Positions 8,645-16,581 of a stretch of DNA of 44,484 bases are shown piece by piece. Numbering within the stretch: the stretch's first letter is position 1; each line of letters opens with the position of its first letter. A model generated the notes under the pieces. That model made no database searches. It saw nothing but the letters and a program-made list of their open reading frames with translations, and was not told the origin of the DNA. The stretch comes from Oscillospiraceae bacterium (GTDB lineage: Bacteria; Bacillota_A; Clostridia; Oscillospirales; Oscillospiraceae), in contig JAFTKA010000007.1 of the NCBI GenBank assembly GCA_017456105.1, positions 1 through 44,484 on the forward strand, in the 5' to 3' direction. The position numbers were made by a program, and so were the translations under genes.

Positions 8645-9019
8645 CTAACAGGAAATGATTTGGAAGCCGTAATTGCTCCACAGACCCGTAGTGGCATTTT
8701 TCCAGCTAATAGAATACTTACTGCGATAGCAGGCGGTCGTCTCCTGCTTGGAGCTGTCCTGCCGTCCGGGGTGTCCGAAGGAAAAGGTACTGGAAGCAGG
8801 AAAGAGACTTTCCATATATCTCTTTTCCTCCTCCGTCAGATGGCTGTAGGAAAAGCTCCAGCTTGCCACCTTATACCGCACCACAAACCGATGCATCACA
8901 CCGCTTTCGTCTCTTCCGGAATCGGAGGCGTCCAGGTCTTCGTAATTGACCGTAACCTCCTGATCCGGCACAAGCATGGGCTTGCCGTTGACGGTAAATA
9001 AATTTGTTTTCGCTCTCAA
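8645..9019 (-). CDS. distal-tail region protein (DUF6711-like)
   Basis: 124 residues, beta-rich, with no membrane segment. It contains NLFTVNGKPMLVPD and VNYEDLDASDSGRDESGVMHR; the second part looks like proteins annotated DUF6711 that occupy the Dit position in Clostridia siphophages. It starts with TTG at 9019, since GGAGGATAAGC ends right before it and no ATG fits. It lies directly between the tape measure and the tail-tip protein, where Dit is expected, so a baseplate hub role is likely. Confidence 0.65.
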   Translation of the reverse strand: MRAKTNLFTVNGKPMLVPDQEVTVNYEDLDASDSGRDESGVMHRFVVRYKVASWSFSYSHLTEEEKRYMESLFPASSTFSFGHPGRQDSSKQETTACYRSKYSISWKNATTGLWSNYGFQIISC

Positions 9020-9021
9020 GC

Positions 9022-10617
9022 TTATCCTCCTCTCACCACAGCCATTTTCCGGTTGTACCGGGCAACTGCCTGACCGATCACGTCATCACCGATGGAAATG
9101 CCCAGTACCGCCTGTAATATTTCCCGCTGCACCCCGATACTGGACTCAAACCCGGCCACCAAAGCCGCGGTCTGCTCACCCATTACCAAAGCCACCGCTT
9201 CCTGAATGGTAGCAAGGGGTGCTTCCACGTTAGTGCCGTGCTTCTGGTCGCCCACCACCGCCATAAAGGGCTTGTTGGCAGGCAGCACCGCACCCTTGGC
9301 AAGGTACGGGATCTGCGGAATGCTTACGGTTTTTAAGTTAAAACCGAATTTCTGACCGCCAATTCCCGGAATCCACTTGGGAAGCTCAAAGTGCAGGGTA
9401 TTCAACGCCCCGATCATGCGGTTGATACCCCTTCCCAGTCCGGAAAGCACACCGTTGAGAAGTCCGATAATGCCATTGGCCATCTTCTTAAAGCCATTTT
9501 GCACCGGATTCAAAACCGTGGTTTGGAACCAGCTTGCCACACCGCTCCAAACTCCCTTCACCTGAGCCCAGATCTCTTTGATCCGGTCAATAGTACTGCT
9601 GACCCTGTTCCAGGCATCGGCCAGCTTTTGTACCAGATCAATCAGATCCCATACCTTATCCTGATTGTCGGTGATCCAGGTGCTTAGATCTCCCAGCTTT
9701 CCGGTCATACCGGTCAGAGTCTCCACCACCTTGCCGCCGGCCCACTGAGCCAGGGGCTTCAGGAAATTCTCCCAGAGCCAGATAGCAAAGGGTTTTAAGG
9801 CAACAATTGCGGTGTTCAACGCCTTCAGTCCCTCCGCCAGCAGATCCAAAAACAGCGGCAGGATATCCTCAACCGTCCAGGCCGCCAAAGGCACAAACAG
9901 GTTGTACCAGGCCCATTCCAGGCCCGCAAACAAGGTTCTGCACAGCGGTGCAAGAGCCTCTTTGAATCTTCCGAAGGCCTCTGCCGCCGGCGTCAGATCA
10001 ATTTTCTTCAGCGGCTCGATCAGGGTCTTGATTTTGTCCACGATGGCCTGCAGCCGGGGCGACAGAGTATCCTCCACGTCCTTCGGCAGCACCACCGCAC
10101 TGGAAGAAGAGCTGCTGACCACACCGCTGGCAGGATCCTGCAGCCGGGTGATCTCATCAAACCCCGCAAGACTTCTTTTTACCTTGGCATTGGCTTTGGC
10201 CAAAGAATTCTGAGCCTTGGCCGCCTCCTTTACCTCTGTTCCGAAATCCGCACTGGCACCTGTGCCACCCAGTAATGCCCGCATGACCTTGCCGACGGAT
10301 CTTGTCAGCCGAATAGCCGCCCAAATAGCCTGATTGACCAACGGAACGAATACAGAAGCCAGGGGTGCTGCCGCCTGAGCGATCTCGGACTTGAGCCTTC
10401 CAAAGCTCAGCCGCAATACCAACAGGGACTTGCTGAGGCTTTCGCTGTACTTGGCCGCCTCCGTCATGTACTGGGACAGGTTCATCTGCACCAGCACATT
10501 TTTCACAGCCACGCCCAGAGAATACACCTTTTCGGCGGTTTCCCTGACCACCTTTGCCACCAACTTTGCCTCAGCGATCGTTTCATTCACATCTGTTATG
10601 ATTGTTTTTTCTGCCAT
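9022..10617 (-). CDS. tail tape measure protein (short)
   Basis: 531 residues, mainly helical with hydrophobic stretches. The C-terminal signature PYLAKGAVLPANKPFMAVVG and EAPLATIQEAVA is shared by Firmicute tape-measure proteins. Tape-measure length sets tail length; using the family rule of about 0.15 nm per residue, the tail would be near 80 nm, short for a siphovirus. A Ser-rich linker (SSSSSSAVV) lies near 167-175. Initiation is either GTG at 10620 or ATG at 10617; ATG is preferred. No lytic transglycosylase or peptidase domain is visible. Confidence 0.88.
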   Translation of the reverse strand: MAEKTIITDVNETIAEAKLVAKVVRETAEKVYSLGVAVKNVLVQMNLSQYMTEAAKYSESLSKSLLVLRLSFGRLKSEIAQAAAPLASVFVPLVNQAIWAAIRLTRSVGKVMRALLGGTGASADFGTEVKEAAKAQNSLAKANAKVKRSLAGFDEITRLQDPASGVVSSSSSSAVVLPKDVEDTLSPRLQAIVDKIKTLIEPLKKIDLTPAAEAFGRFKEALAPLCRTLFAGLEWAWYNLFVPLAAWTVEDILPLFLDLLAEGLKALNTAIVALKPFAIWLWENFLKPLAQWAGGKVVETLTGMTGKLGDLSTWITDNQDKVWDLIDLVQKLADAWNRVSSTIDRIKEIWAQVKGVWSGVASWFQTTVLNPVQNGFKKMANGIIGLLNGVLSGLGRGINRMIGALNTLHFELPKWIPGIGGQKFGFNLKTVSIPQIPYLAKGAVLPANKPFMAVVGDQKHGTNVEAPLATIQEAVALVMGEQTAALVAGFESSIGVQREILQAVLGISIGDDVIGQAVARYNRKMAVVRGG

Positions 10618-10639
10618 CACTCCACCTACCTAAATATAT

Positions 10640-11191
10640 CTACTCCCCCAGGATCTTCCGCAGTTTTTCCTGCTGCTGCAGTTCCTCCCGGGAATAGCGT
10701 TTGGGCAGATCCACCTGAGCCTTGTGTTCCCGATAATATTCTTTCTCCCACTTTTCCAGGCTCTTACCCCGACGGAGTTTGTCCCGAATGGCCACCACTG
10801 TGGACAGCTGACCCTGGCCGATGGCATGAAACCAGGAAAGAAAGCTCCACCAATGTAAAAATGGCAAGCTGCGGATCTCCCGTCCTGCCACCTTGTTGAT
10901 ATCGGCAACGATCAAGGGTGCGTCCTGCTGCCAATCCAGCAGCTTGGCACCAGATTTTTCCTGCATGCCGCCACGGAGAAACTCTGCCAAAAACGCCATC
11001 GCTTCCTGCTGACATTCCTTGGGGATCTTCTGTTCATAGAACAGAGCCAGAGCCACCTGCCATTTCAGGTAGTCCGGCAAATCCGGATCTTCGAAATAGG
11101 AGAAGATCTCCAAAATATCTCTGAAATCCCCGTGGAGATCGTACCGTTTTCCGTCAAAAACCGCATACTGAGGCAATTCCCAGCCGGTCAT
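10640..11191 (-). CDS. phage Gp15-family tail assembly protein
   Basis: 183 residues beginning MTGWELPQYAVFDGKRYDLHGDF. The pattern of Phe/Trp/Tyr-rich helices (FSYFEDPDLPDYLKWQVALALFYE) matches the bacteriophage Gp15 family found just upstream of tape-measure genes. It probably acts as the second tail chaperone. Its ATG overlaps the TGA of the previous gene (ATGA), and the frame stays open 20 codons further upstream. It lies in the -1 frame relative to the upstream gene, the arrangement seen when a G/GT fusion is made by frameshifting. Confidence 0.8.
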   Translation of the reverse strand: MTGWELPQYAVFDGKRYDLHGDFRDILEIFSYFEDPDLPDYLKWQVALALFYEQKIPKECQQEAMAFLAEFLRGGMQEKSGAKLLDWQQDAPLIVADINKVAGREIRSLPFLHWWSFLSWFHAIGQGQLSTVVAIRDKLRRGKSLEKWEKEYYREHKAQVDLPKRYSREELQQQEKLRKILGE

Positions 11192-11622
11192 TGCTTTGCC
11201 CGTCTTTCTTTGGCCTTCACAACAGCCTGCTCCGCAGTTTTCCGGGCACACTCCTCTGCTCCTGATAGCATGATCGGCTCCAAAACCGAAAGCAGATTGA
11301 CGATCACCCGTTCTCCGTTTCCTGCCACCGCCAAAAGATTCACACCGCCCAGGATCTTGTCAAAGGAATTGTGCTCGCCGAAGACCCAGTCCAGGATCTT
11401 TTTGATCTTCTGATCCGCCTGAGCCATCAGCTTAAGAGCTTCCGCACCGCTGTCGCCCACCTGCTGAGCCTTTGCGGTAATTTCCTCTTCCACTTCCCCG
11501 ATTCTATCGGCCGCTTCCATAAACCGGGCATAGACATTGGGATCTGCGGGGTTAAAACGCAGAACGCCCGCACCGTTAATCCGGTATTCCTTAACACCAC
11601 TGTCAAAAGAGATCTTCTCCAT
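11188..11622 (-). CDS. tail assembly chaperone (G-like, DUF6673-like)
   Basis: 144 residues starting MEKISFDSGVKEYRINGAGV, helical after the first 40 residues, with FNPADPNVYARFMEA, a pattern usual in the first tail chaperone of Clostridia siphophages. GGAAAGGA precedes the ATG at 11622. It ends by overlapping the Gp15-family gene by four bases. It lies between the major tail protein and the tape measure, the fixed position of lambda gpG analogues. The DUF number is from memory; the role is from position. Confidence 0.7.
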   Translation of the reverse strand: MEKISFDSGVKEYRINGAGVLRFNPADPNVYARFMEAADRIGEVEEEITAKAQQVGDSGAEALKLMAQADQKIKKILDWVFGEHNSFDKILGGVNLLAVAGNGERVIVNLLSVLEPIMLSGAEECARKTAEQAVVKAKERRAKQ

Positions 11623-11674
11623 ATTCACTGTCCTTTCCAAATGGGCTTGCTGCAAATATCTGCCTTTTGCAAAC

Positions 11675-11702
11675 GTAGGGGCGATTCACGAATCGCCCCT
11701 AC
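11675..11702. repeat. perfect palindromic dispersed repeat, copy 1
   Basis: GTAGGGGCGATTC (11675-11687) and its exact reverse complement (11690-11702) flank the 2-base centre AC. The same core recurs at 15066, 36700 and 37461. It lies in the 124-base gap between the major tail protein and tail chaperone genes. It could form a hairpin in the phage transcript; the following bases are not T-rich on the minus strand, so it is not a normal terminator. Confidence 0.9.
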
Positions 11703-11746
11703 AGATTCTGTCGGACATGTTTTTTATTTGCAACCAGCCCTTTTCA

Positions 11747-12223
11747 TCAGATTGCCGTAAAGGTCTTGGTAGCTACATTAAAGGTACCCTTGACCTTTTC
11801 GCCGGTGTAATGCAGGGTAAAGGGGATCTGATAGCCGGTGGTATCGCCGCCGTAGGACACGACCTCGATATAAGCCGTTTCCTTCACCGCGGGATATGCA
11901 CCGTCCCCAGCAGTCTCCCAAAGCTTAACCTCCACCACATCGGTCTTCAGGCTGTCCAGCACCAGAGCATCGTCGATGATACCCTGCAGACGCTGGAACA
12001 GGCCGGAGCCCTCTTCGGCATAGAAGGGCTCGACACTGCCGGTCTTTTCGTAACCGGAGATCACCACAGAGCTCTCACCGAGAATATTCTTCTTGGTATC
12101 CACCTGGGCGGACAGCTCCGGAGAAAACTCCTCCAGATCCTTACCCAGCCGCTCATAAACGGCCTCATTCTCCGTGGCAGTATTGATGTAATGTGCCAAA
12201 TATTTTCTCTCAATTTTTGCCAT
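11747..12223 (-). CDS. major tail protein
   Basis: 158 residues starting MAKIERKYLAHYINTA. It contains YERLGKDLEEFSPELSAQVDTKKNILGE and VEVVSYGGDTTGYQIPF-like strands, a beta-rich tube protein pattern common in Firmicute siphophages. GAGGAGAAGG precedes the ATG at 12223. It overlaps the previous gene by 14 bases. Its position, between the tail terminator and the tail chaperones, is diagnostic. A 124-base gap holding a palindrome follows it. Confidence 0.8.
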   Translation of the reverse strand: MAKIERKYLAHYINTATENEAVYERLGKDLEEFSPELSAQVDTKKNILGESSVVISGYEKTGSVEPFYAEEGSGLFQRLQGIIDDALVLDSLKTDVVEVKLWETAGDGAYPAVKETAYIEVVSYGGDTTGYQIPFTLHYTGEKVKGTFNVATKTFTAI

Positions 12224-12635
12224 GATCCTTCTCCTCATAAATTTTGATAAAATCTGCCGCAAGGGCAATTTCGCAGACCCGCGTTCCCGGCTGAGAACGC
12301 TCCAAAAGCTTCCCGTCCACCGCCTGCAGCCGTTCTTCTGTGATCACATCTCCGAAAACCGGAGTCAAACGCCGGGCAGACTGCTGCTGCACCCACTGCT
12401 GAAAATCGGAAAGCCAGCCGGAGTCCTCCAGCACCATACACCGCAGTAAGAACCGATACCTGCAATGGACTCTTACGTTGCCCATTAAGTCCTCCCTGCG
12501 GCTGACTTCCTGCAGGCCCTTTTGATAAAGGCCCACGCTTCCGGGCTCCGCCAAAAGATGATCCGTATGGATTTCTGCCATCTTCAGTACCGGACAGGTC
12601 CGTAACCAGGACTTGATTTTTTCCAACATATCCAT
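12210..12635 (-). CDS. tail terminator / minor capsid-type protein
   Basis: 141 residues beginning MDMLEKIKSWLRTCPVL. An N-terminal helix is followed by beta-strand segments (VRVHCRYRFLLRCMVLEDSG) and a C-terminal helix (FIKIYEEKDHGKN). It lies between the neck gene and the major tail protein, where the tail terminator (gpU-like) or 'minor capsid 3' protein normally sits. GGAGG lies 10 bases before the ATG. No catalytic motif. The call is positional. Confidence 0.65.
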   Translation of the reverse strand: MDMLEKIKSWLRTCPVLKMAEIHTDHLLAEPGSVGLYQKGLQEVSRREDLMGNVRVHCRYRFLLRCMVLEDSGWLSDFQQWVQQQSARRLTPVFGDVITEERLQAVDGKLLERSQPGTRVCEIALAADFIKIYEEKDHGKN

Positions 12636-12638
12636 TAT

Positions 12639-12992
12639 TTACCGACCTCCTGCCTCCACATGACAGAGCTTCCCCTGCCAGTAGCAGGGCTTTGCATAGG
12701 AAACCTCCATCAGCTCCGCTACATTTACCGGAATAAACCCAGGCCACTGCTCCAAACCGATCTCCGGCCCAATGCCCTCAAAGACCCGATCACCGGGTAA
12801 AATCAAACAGCTTTCCGGCACGATCAAAAGAAACTTCCGCTCCTTGCGGCAGCCGCCGAGATCCGTCTGCAGAAGATCCTCCCGAGAGAGATAACAGTTT
12901 TCCAAAACACGCCGCAGGACACCTTCTGATGCCTTGCGATAAAGGGTAACGGTCTGTGAGAACAGACCGCTGCCCACGGGACAAATACTCAC
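12639..12992 (-). CDS. neck / head-closure-type protein
   Basis: 117 residues if initiated at GTG 12992, which overlaps the TGA of the previous gene (GTGA) and follows GGGGGGTG. A longer ATG frame from 13028 would overlap the upstream gene by 40 bases. Strands such as VSICPVGSGLFSQTVTLYRK and LILPGDRVFEGIGPEI, plus its place second after the major capsid gene, suggest a head-closure or minor capsid 2 protein. Contains several Cys residues, unusual for such proteins. Confidence 0.6.
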   Translation of the reverse strand: MSICPVGSGLFSQTVTLYRKASEGVLRRVLENCYLSREDLLQTDLGGCRKERKFLLIVPESCLILPGDRVFEGIGPEIGLEQWPGFIPVNVAELMEVSYAKPCYWQGKLCHVEAGGR

Positions 12993-13318
12993 TGTCCCAC
13001 CCCCCGGTAAATATCCAGATAAATGCAAGCCCGCTGATACAGCTCCCGATTCAGACTCTTTGCCGAGCCGTCCTCATAGTGAACGGTTACACTGCCCACA
13101 TTGGCAGAGCGAAGGCCCTGCCGCCGCTGAGCCTCGTAAAGTGCCTCTGCCATGGCACAAATCGCCATGCTCCGGGCGTCCTCGCCGGACGAGACCACTT
13201 TATAAAGGCGTTCATACCGTTCGAGGGTATCCTGAGCTCTTTTCGCCATTCCGGGAAAGGCCTTCTCCGGAATGGCACTGCCCAGGTAACTGTTCACATA
13301 GAAATCATACTCTACCAC
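12989..13318 (-). CDS. head-tail adaptor-type protein
   Basis: 109 residues with GTG start at 13318, 8 bases after GGAGG. Mostly helical: it has YERLYKVVSSGEDARSMAICAMAEALYEAQRR and, at the end, LYQRACIYLDIYRGVGQ. This is the form of small gp6/gp15-type connector proteins that dock on the portal. It is the first gene after the major capsid gene, as expected. Function is assigned by position and fold pattern. Confidence 0.65.
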   Translation of the reverse strand: MVEYDFYVNSYLGSAIPEKAFPGMAKRAQDTLERYERLYKVVSSGEDARSMAICAMAEALYEAQRRQGLRSANVGSVTVHYEDGSAKSLNRELYQRACIYLDIYRGVGQ

Positions 13319-13335
13319 AGGCAGTGCCTCCTTTC

Positions 13336-14307
13336 TCAGGCAGCACCGATGGCAATATCCTTCAGCACCGCAGCCTTCAGGGTATTCTTCAGAGCCACAC
13401 CGGCAACCAACTCCACTTCACCGGTCTTCACAGCACCGGGCGTGTTCAGGTCGGGAAGATAGGACTGGATTACGCCATCACCCAGAGGGGAAATGCCGTG
13501 GAAGCCGTCCAGGCCCAGAGAGACTGCATAGATGGCAGTCTTGCCGTCCTCGGTCTTGACCACATCTTCAATGGCCGTGCCGTTGTAGAACTGACCCATA
13601 TCCACCATGGGCACGCCGGCATAGGTCTCCACAGTACGACCAAAATCGTCCTGAGATCTCTCATAGTAGCCGGCACGACGGGCGATGGAGCGGAGCTTAA
13701 TGAGCATAGCCCGGTTCATCAGCAGCATGGAGGGAGTGCCGTCCAGGGTGCTGATAAAGCTATCCATCTCGTCCAGGAAGGCGTTGTAGTTCTGATCCAG
13801 CTCGTCGGAGCTGGTCAGGCTCACCTGGCTGGTGATCTCGTTGGCAGTGCCGCTAAGCAGCTTCTTCAGACCGTCAAATGTGCCGGTAACATAGCCCTCA
13901 CCGGTAGCATCACCGGAGCCATTGATCACCAGGTTGTGGAAATAGTTGGCAGTCGCCTTAATCTTCTGTTCTGCCTGGAATGCCAGCTCATTGGCAGCAC
14001 CGGCAGTGTTCTGCAGGACTCTGTCCATCTGGAACGCACCGCCCATGATGATGGCATTTGCGGTCTTCTTCTCCTTCTTTGCCTCACCGGGAACGTATTC
14101 GCCGTTAATGGTACGTACGGAAGCGGTAGAGGGAGACTTCAGCTGAATGTAGCCGTAAGTCAGGGTACTGCCGCCGGTACCGGGAGAGATCGCATTGTCA
14201 AAGGGCATCTGATCCAAAAGCAGAGAACTGCGTCGGAACATATCCACGATCTGCTGATCTACCTTGTCGGCCATGCCGACCTTTGCTTCTGCAAGAGTAA
14301 TCGCCAT
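13336..14307 (-). CDS. phage major capsid protein
   Basis: 323 residues starting MAITLAEAKVGMADKV. It contains NGEYVPGEAKKEKK, AFQAEQKIKATANYFHNLVINGSGD and SMLLMNRAMLIKLRSIARRAG, a P-domain/A-domain pattern of the HK97-like fold used by many SPP1-like Firmicute phages. No N-terminal delta domain or protease cleavage site is evident, which agrees with the separate scaffold gene upstream and no protease gene. Strongly biased codon use and Gly/Ala content suggest high expression. AAAGGAAG lies upstream. Confidence 0.88.
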   Translation of the reverse strand: MAITLAEAKVGMADKVDQQIVDMFRRSSLLLDQMPFDNAISPGTGGSTLTYGYIQLKSPSTASVRTINGEYVPGEAKKEKKTANAIIMGGAFQMDRVLQNTAGAANELAFQAEQKIKATANYFHNLVINGSGDATGEGYVTGTFDGLKKLLSGTANEITSQVSLTSSDELDQNYNAFLDEMDSFISTLDGTPSMLLMNRAMLIKLRSIARRAGYYERSQDDFGRTVETYAGVPMVDMGQFYNGTAIEDVVKTEDGKTAIYAVSLGLDGFHGISPLGDGVIQSYLPDLNTPGAVKTGEVELVAGVALKNTLKAAVLKDIAIGAA

Positions 14308-14313
14308 AATTTT

Positions 14314-14769
14314 TTACTTCCTTTCTTTTTCAAAACGTTCTTTTAATGCCCCTGCCAAGGTAGCGGGAGCTTTGGTTTCGGTGCCTGTAAACGCACCTGT
14401 GCCCCTTGCGTAAGGGGGCGGAGTGGGATCTGATTCAAAGAGATAGCCGCTCTCCTTTTTCAAAGTAAGCAGAGCCTCTTCCACATCAGACTGCCGGTTT
14501 TCGCTTTTCTTCAATGCCTCTAAATCCAGCAAAGCCGTGATGGCTTTGGGGCTGCGGCCTTTTGCCTGCAGGATCGCCAGATCCAGCTGACTTTGGAACG
14601 TAATGTCCGACAGCTCCTTCTGGTGCTGAGCCACGGCCTGATTGTACTTCTCCTGCCATGCTCTTGCCCCCTGCACGTCCTTGCCGTTTTCTTCCATAAT
14701 GGCATCGATGATCTCCTTGGGAAGGCCTTGCTCGCCCACCTTCAGATTCTGCAAAAACTCTCGTTTCAT
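14314..14769 (-). CDS. phage scaffolding protein (GP20-like)
   Basis: 151 residues, highly charged, helical through about 1-110 (ALLDLEALKKSENRQSDVEE), with a Pro/Gly/Thr-rich segment and a basic C-terminus (ALKERFEKERK). This matches SPP1-type scaffolds, which guide capsid assembly and then leave. GAAAGGAAAACC precedes the ATG. It lies six bases upstream of the capsid gene. The region before it, where a SPP1 gp7/MuF-type minor head gene usually sits, is empty. Confidence 0.85.
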   Translation of the reverse strand: MKREFLQNLKVGEQGLPKEIIDAIMEENGKDVQGARAWQEKYNQAVAQHQKELSDITFQSQLDLAILQAKGRSPKAITALLDLEALKKSENRQSDVEEALLTLKKESGYLFESDPTPPPYARGTGAFTGTETKAPATLAGALKERFEKERK

Positions 14770-15021
14770 GGTTTTCCTTTCTGCCGCTACGCTTTTTTGA
14801 GGTAACCGCTAACAAAATCGTCTGCGGTTGCAGGCGGATCTTTTGACCCAACTATGCAGTTTGAAAAACTTGAAATACACAAAGTATTCCTGCCTTTTCC
14901 AAACTTTTATTTGTGCCAAAATCTCTCGCCATCAACACTTGCCGATTTCGTCATCGGTTACCTACGAGGTTGCTCTCCTGCGGCTGGCCATTTTTACGCC
15001 CGGCTCAGGCAAAAATATATG

Positions 15022-15047
15022 AAAAAAGCACTGTTCTCACAGCACTC
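15022..15047 (-). terminator. terminator-like hairpin inside the phage cassette
   Basis: On the minus strand AGTGCTGT and ACAGTGCT can form an 8-bp stem (two G-U pairs) around a GAGA loop, followed by six T residues. It would reduce transcription from the terminase/portal part into the scaffold/capsid part. Confidence 0.55.
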
Positions 15048-15065
15048 ATTTCCTAGTATTGAACT

Positions 15066-15090
15066 TGTAGGGGCGATTCACGAATCACCC
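15066..15090. repeat. palindromic dispersed repeat, copy 2
   Basis: TGTAGGGGCGATTCACGAAT followed by CACCC; the right arm has one change from copy 1. It abuts the stop codon of the portal gene, so the element was tolerated immediately outside the coding frame. Confidence 0.85.
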
Positions 15091-15091
15091 T

Positions 15092-16387
15092 TTACGCTTC
15101 CGGCATATACCGCTTTCGAATCTCTGCCAGCTCCTCTTCCGTATTTGTCGGCATACCGAACCGCCAGCCCAGAGCCACCTCGGGCTTTAGAAGACCGGAC
15201 TCCACCATACCCTTGTATTCCAGCCAGGCCTTATCCTCGTCATGCAGTACACCGTTGCCCCAATCCACGCTGAGCTTGGTATTTTCCGGAGCATCGAAGC
15301 CGTAAAGCCGGGCTAACTGACAGCATAATTCCACCGTCTTGCGGAGGGCATTTTCCCACATAACCTGAAACTCGATGACCGTCAGGTTGAAATCCCCATG
15401 GCTGGAGGTGATCTCCGTAGCCGTTCTTTTTTCCATATTGGCATCGGACAGCATACCCCGCCGCAGTCCGATGATGCTCTCCATATTCCGCAGATACTCC
15501 TGCTTTCTGGCAAGGAAGGACTGCTCCCGCAAGGCAGGAGAAAACACCGTAATGCCCACCTGCTCCGGGTCTTCGTCCAGACCCACAAACAAATGGTCCT
15601 GCAGCCCGTCGCTGCCCAGCATATCCTTTGAGACGATGACCCTGCTCTGACCCCGCTCAAACTCGCCGTTCATGAGAGCCTCGTTCCTGTCGATATTACG
15701 GATCAAACCCGCTGCCGCGGCAAACACCGCCACACCGTCAGGTGAGCCGTCCACACAGTTGAGTATGGGGGTCTTCATTCGCACCATACCCAAGGAATTC
15801 ACCGGTTTTTCGTACCGATAGCTTTCCGCCAATAAAGCGTACTCCGGCAGCGTGTTAAGGGGCACGGAACTACCCAAAGTCTGAGCATTGAGGGAACGGT
15901 ATAGCCGATTGGAGATGGTGAGATAACCCATTTCGTCCACCGTTCTCCGCTCTAACAGCGTGTAGTAGTGCTTTCCCCTTGCGGTCTGCTCCACCGTGCC
16001 GATATCCACAGGCTCTCCTGCGGGATTTCTGGCAAATACCAGCACATTGTTCCGGGGGATCAGGGTAAAGGATACCCCCCGTTCATCGACCCAGGGCTTA
16101 ATGAAGCACTCACCGCCCACCAGTGCCAGCTGCACAGCCTCTTTCTTATGTTCTCCCAACCGTCGGAGGATCTCCCGGATCACCGGCTCCTGAGCCTGCA
16201 CCTGGTACTCACCGAATATGGTCTTTACCAGCTTGTGGACCACGGTGTAGGCCAGCTTCTGACAGGTATCCTCATGGGAACTTCCCTGGCCATAGTACAA
16301 AGAAAACCACTCCTGCACCGCATCACGCATGGCAGTCGTGGTTTTGTCATAGTCGCCGAAGGCTTCTTCATAGCTGTAAATGCTCAT
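15092..16387 (-). CDS. phage portal protein, SPP1-type
   Basis: Dodecameric ring through which DNA enters the head. 431 residues starting MSIYSYEEAFGDYDKTTTAM. It contains ALVGGECFIKPWVDERG, NNVLVFARNPAGEPVDIG, and later ANMEKRTATEITSSHGD and ALRKTVELCCQLARLYG; the RTATEI and helical-stem strings are typical of SPP1 gp6 portals. GGGGAGGGG lies before the ATG. It follows terL with one small gene between, as usual. A dispersed palindrome and a gap follow its stop codon. Confidence 0.9.
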   Translation of the reverse strand: MSIYSYEEAFGDYDKTTTAMRDAVQEWFSLYYGQGSSHEDTCQKLAYTVVHKLVKTIFGEYQVQAQEPVIREILRRLGEHKKEAVQLALVGGECFIKPWVDERGVSFTLIPRNNVLVFARNPAGEPVDIGTVEQTARGKHYYTLLERRTVDEMGYLTISNRLYRSLNAQTLGSSVPLNTLPEYALLAESYRYEKPVNSLGMVRMKTPILNCVDGSPDGVAVFAAAAGLIRNIDRNEALMNGEFERGQSRVIVSKDMLGSDGLQDHLFVGLDEDPEQVGITVFSPALREQSFLARKQEYLRNMESIIGLRRGMLSDANMEKRTATEITSSHGDFNLTVIEFQVMWENALRKTVELCCQLARLYGFDAPENTKLSVDWGNGVLHDEDKAWLEYKGMVESGLLKPEVALGWRFGMPTNTEEELAEIRKRYMPEA

Positions 16388-16581
16388 ACTTCCCCTCCCC
16401 GATTATAAATGGTGATCTTCTTTCCGGCCTTTATGCCGGCCTCCACGCCCTGAATGTAGGCCTCCAGCCGCCGTAGTTTTTGTTGCAGTGCCTCATTTTC
16501 CTTATGCAAGCGGCGGTTGTCCTTCAGGACTGTTTCCTTGGCCCATACGGACAAAAACCGCTCAATGAACCACTCTTTCAT
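16384..16581 (-). CDS. small coiled-coil phage protein
   Basis: 65 residues beginning MKEWFIERFLSVWAKETVLKD. Residues about 20-45 form a coiled coil (RRLHKENEALQQKLRRLEAY), and the C-terminus is basic and Gly-rich. GGAAGGAGAAGGCT precedes the ATG at 16581; a longer frame upstream lacks a site. It overlaps both terL and the portal gene, implying coupled translation. It may be an assembly accessory; no known domain seen. Confidence 0.7.
   Translation of the reverse strand: MKEWFIERFLSVWAKETVLKDNRRLHKENEALQQKLRRLEAYIQGVEAGIKAGKKITIYNRGGEV

Larger units (their letters stand above)
14770..15091. other. 322-base non-coding gap in the phage cassette
   Basis: Lies between portal and scaffold genes. 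It holds one dispersed palindrome (15066-15090), a terminator-like hairpin (15022-15047, minus strand) and no frame with a ribosome site. Minus-strand codons just before the scaffold gene can be read as PPATADDFVSGYLKKA and stop, which might be the tail of a lost gene. The SPP1-type minor head (MuF) gene normally here is absent. A promoter for scaffold and capsid genes would be needed if the hairpin terminates; I see only a weak candidate (TTGGAA with TGTATT). Confidence 0.6.

Noticed and set aside
11703..11746. Possible terminator after the major tail protein
   Set aside because: The palindrome lies downstream but no T-run follows it on the coding strand, so I kept it as a repeat only.
13060..14346. 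Long plus-strand open frame opposite the capsid gene (428 codons)
   Set aside because: It mirrors the minus-strand capsid and connector genes, which have motifs, ribosome sites and gene order. The plus frame has low-complexity Gly/His-rich translation and no ribosome site.
14854..15273. Plus-strand frame across the portal-scaffold gap
   Set aside because: Runs into the antisense of the portal gene, has no ribosome site, and contains the dispersed palindrome.
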